Positions 61,953 through 64,000 of a DNA stretch of 64,000 nt are shown in pieces (position 1 is the stretch's first letter; each line of letters opens with the position of its first letter). Below the pieces are notes generated by a model. The model had not been told where the DNA came from and ran no database searches. It saw nothing but the letters and a program-made list of their open reading frames with translations. The stretch covers positions 134,964,442 through 135,028,441 of the forward strand of contig OZ038382.1 of the NCBI GenBank assembly GCA_964036045.1, written 5' to 3'. The DNA comes from Eutreptiella sp. 'Long Island Sound 2002' (Eukaryota; Euglenozoa; Euglenophyceae; Eutreptiales; Eutreptiaceae). A program made the translations under genes and the position numbers.

Positions 61953-64000
61953 GTGTTGGGGGCTGCTTCATGGCACGGTGGGCGTGTGATGCTGGTGTTC
62001 GGGGCACGTGCGGCGGCCGGTGCGGGGTCGTGCGCCGGTGTCCGGGGAAGCGCGCCGTTTGGCGTGGTTGTGGTGTGTGGCTGCTCGCTGGTGGCTGTCC
62101 TGGCCGGTGGTGTTGCCCCTGTGTGCGGTTCGGGTTGTGGCCGGTGGTGGGCGTTGAGCTGGCGTGAGGTGTGCGGGGTTTCCAGGGGTGGTGCCGGTGG
62201 GGTGGGGTGCGGAGTCGGCGTGGCGCGGCTTAGTTCCTGTGTTGGTGGGCTGTGGTGTCCCGCGTCCCCGGGTGGGGGAGGGGGGTGCGGTGTGGTATGG
62301 TGGTGTTGTGTTGTGTGGTGGCCTTCCCGGTGGGGGGGGGAAGGGGCACCGTGTACAGGTCTGGTGGGGTGGGTTGTCGCCCGTGGTTTGTCATCTGGCA
62401 GGGTGGGGCAGCCCCGCGCGGTCTCTTGATCGTCCTCCTGGCGTGTTTCAGTACGTGGGCTGTGCGGGGTCGGTGTGGCGTGGGGCCTGGGGTCCCCTGG
62501 GGCGGGGTGTGCGGGACTGGAGTGTCGCAACCAGGGGGGTGTGGACGTGTGGTGCTTGGGGGTGTCGGCCCACTGTTGAGTGGGCCCAGTGGTGCGGGGA
62601 GCGCCCTGTATGGGCCACGCGCGGGTTATTGCGTTTGCGGGGTCCGCAGCTGGGTGGGTCGAGGCATCTTGGGCGTGTTGTGGCCCCGGCGCGGTGCCCG
62701 CGGGTGGTGAGTGGCGGTGTGTGGCTGAGGTGTATCGTTTCCACGGTGGGGGGGGGGGCTATTTGCTCGGGTGTGGGGTGGGCCCGTGGTAGGCTGCCGG
62801 CTGGTAACGGGTGTCGGGGCCTCACTGTGGGTGGGTCTTCCGCGGTGTCCCCTTGGTGCGTCCCTTGGTGGTCTCTGGTCGGCTGGCTGAAGGGGGTTTT
62901 TGGGGTGTACCGCATCCATGGGGGCACCAATGTGTGTTGGGGCGCCGCAGCGCAGGGTGCGGCGGGTTGTTGGGGTGGGTCTTGTGTCGGTGTTGTCCGT
63001 GTGGTTGGCGGCGGTGTGTCGTGTGTCGTCCTCGGCGGCTCCTCATGGTGGTCTGTTGTGGTGGTGCCTGGGGTGTGGTCTTGGGCTTGGCGGTTGCTGG
63101 GAGGGTGCGAGACATGCGGGGTCGGGTTGGCTGGGGGGGGGGGGGGCGCGTGTGTGGGCTTGCGTGTTTGCCTTCTGCTCTCCCCGCGGTCTCTTCCTCT
63201 GCCTTTCCCTTGCTCCTCTCTTTTCGCTGGCTTGTTCGGCTTTGTTTTTTTTTGTGGGGGGGGGGCTGGCTCAGGTGCTGTGTGTGGGTGTGGGTGTGTG
63301 CCGGTGCCGGCGCCGGTGTGGGCGTGGGTGTCGTGGGGGACGGGGCCGGGTGGCTGTTGCGCTCTGGGTTCCCTGTGTGTGCGCCGGCCCCCAGGCTTCC
63401 GGTTCCCAGGGCGCCGGTCCGGGGGGTGCTGACGGCGGGTGGTTGGCGGCAGTGGTGGCGTGGCGCTTGCGTGGGTGGTCGCGGCTCCTGGGTAGTGCCT
63501 GGGTGGCGTGGCCGGGCGTGGGCGTGCGTGTGGGTGTGTTCATGGCGTGGGCTGATGGGGTGGTGGGCGGTGTGGGCGTGGTTGGTTTGTGTGGGTGTCG
63601 GGTACGTGTGCGCTGAAGGCGCAGTGGGTTGGGCTGGGGCACTGTGGGCGATGCAATTGGTGGAGGAGATGCTGGTGACGCCTACGGGGGGGGTGCTGTA
63701 GGCGTCGAAACGGGTTTGTGTTGGTGACGTGGGTGCTTCGGGTGATGCGCCGGGCGGCGACGGGGTTGGTGATGCTGATGGTGTCATAGGTGACGGGGCG
63801 GGCGCTGGGGGGCCTGCAGCTCCGGTGGTCGCTGTAGGTGCTGCAGTGGGCGGTGGCGTAACTGGTGATGTCGGCGGTGAGGGTGCTGCCGGTGACGTCG
63901 ATGGTGAGGGCGCTGCGGGTGATGTCATGGGTGGTGGCGATGTTGATGTGGGTGTTGCAGGTGGTGGGCCGGTTGGTGGCGCCGCTGGTACTGTCCCTAC
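61953..64000. other. GC-rich low-complexity flank or 5' region of the non-LTR element
   Basis: Long G-runs (for example 62747-62757, 63130-63146) and gtg/ggt repeats. Open frames on both strands encode Pro/His/Thr- or Gly/Trp/Cys-rich peptides without domains. It may be the element's 5' untranslated region. Confidence 0.4.

Larger units (their letters stand above)
47590..62000 (-). mobile_element. large GC-rich non-LTR retrotransposon (APE, RT, RNase H)
   Basis: Minus strand: ORFs at 61952-59925, 59888-58095, APE-RT-RNase H (58094-about 52800), a zinc-module ORF (about 52750-51990), and further ORFs to 48098. APE plus RT plus RNase H indicates a LINE of the I/RandI-like kind. The 5' limit lies in low-complexity DNA at or beyond 62-64 kb. 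The 3' limit is not certain: an A-rich stretch on the minus strand near 47590-47610 and boundary-like sequence near 46.9 kb are both possible. Confidence 0.68.

Noticed and set aside
62164-63928. Long open frames on both strands at the right end of the window
   Set aside because: G-runs and gtg repeats keep frames open. The peptides are Pro/His/Thr- or Gly/Trp/Cys-rich without folded-protein composition.

Overview
This is a nuclear fragment of a large, repeat-rich eukaryotic genome. It has GT-AG introns, eukaryotic transposon families and no recognisable housekeeping gene. The organism cannot be fixed from the sequence. A green alga or related protist fits best, because the Penelope-like element at 19-25 kb carries its GIY-YIG nuclease N-terminal to the reverse transcriptase, an arrangement reported from the green lineage and protists. 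This assignment is an inference.

Layout, left to right. (1) 1-11.0 kb: a head-to-tail run of Helitrons, the end of A (to 290), B (291-1719) and C (1720-11004). Each ends in a GC-rich hairpin followed by CTAG. C carries a two-exon captured gene fragment. It is split by a composite of LTR retroelements (3771-10905): three 899-bp LTRs alternating with about 875-bp internal segments, then a 2.67-kb element with 373-bp LTRs and only a gag-like ORF. (2) 11.0-18.55 kb: a two-gene MULE bounded by 42-bp terminal inverted repeats, with an accessory gene (+) facing a FAR1/SWIM-type transposase (-). (3) 18.8-25.3 kb: a Penelope-like element between 225-bp direct repeats. It has a zinc-finger ORF1 and a GIY-YIG/RT pol, interrupted by a small TIR element, and a second small TIR element abuts its 3' end. 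(4) 25.3-32.8 kb: minus-strand multi-exon genes of uncertain identity, including 2OG-Fe(II) dioxygenase-like regions, with clusters of short palindromes in introns and flanks. (5) 33.0-40.2 kb: a decayed DIRS-like element on the minus strand. Its gag is split by a 4.2-kb GC-rich insertion flanked by a 13-bp target duplication. (6) 40.2-43.5 kb: satellites, a TA microsatellite and a long hairpin. (7) 43.5-46.9 kb: a minus-strand multi-exon gene ending in a second copy of the 2OG-like domain. (8) About 47-64 kb: a very GC-rich minus-strand non-LTR retrotransposon coding for APE endonuclease, RT and RNase H. Four long ORFs lie in a single frame and are separated by lone stop codons. Further ORFs, one with a RING-like zinc module, lie downstream of the RT.

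Most coding regions carry isolated stops or single-base frameshifts, often at homopolymers, so most elements look recently active but decayed. Sequencing error cannot be excluded for the homopolymer cases. Gene models with introns were made by eye from splice signals and frame continuity and should be read as approximate.
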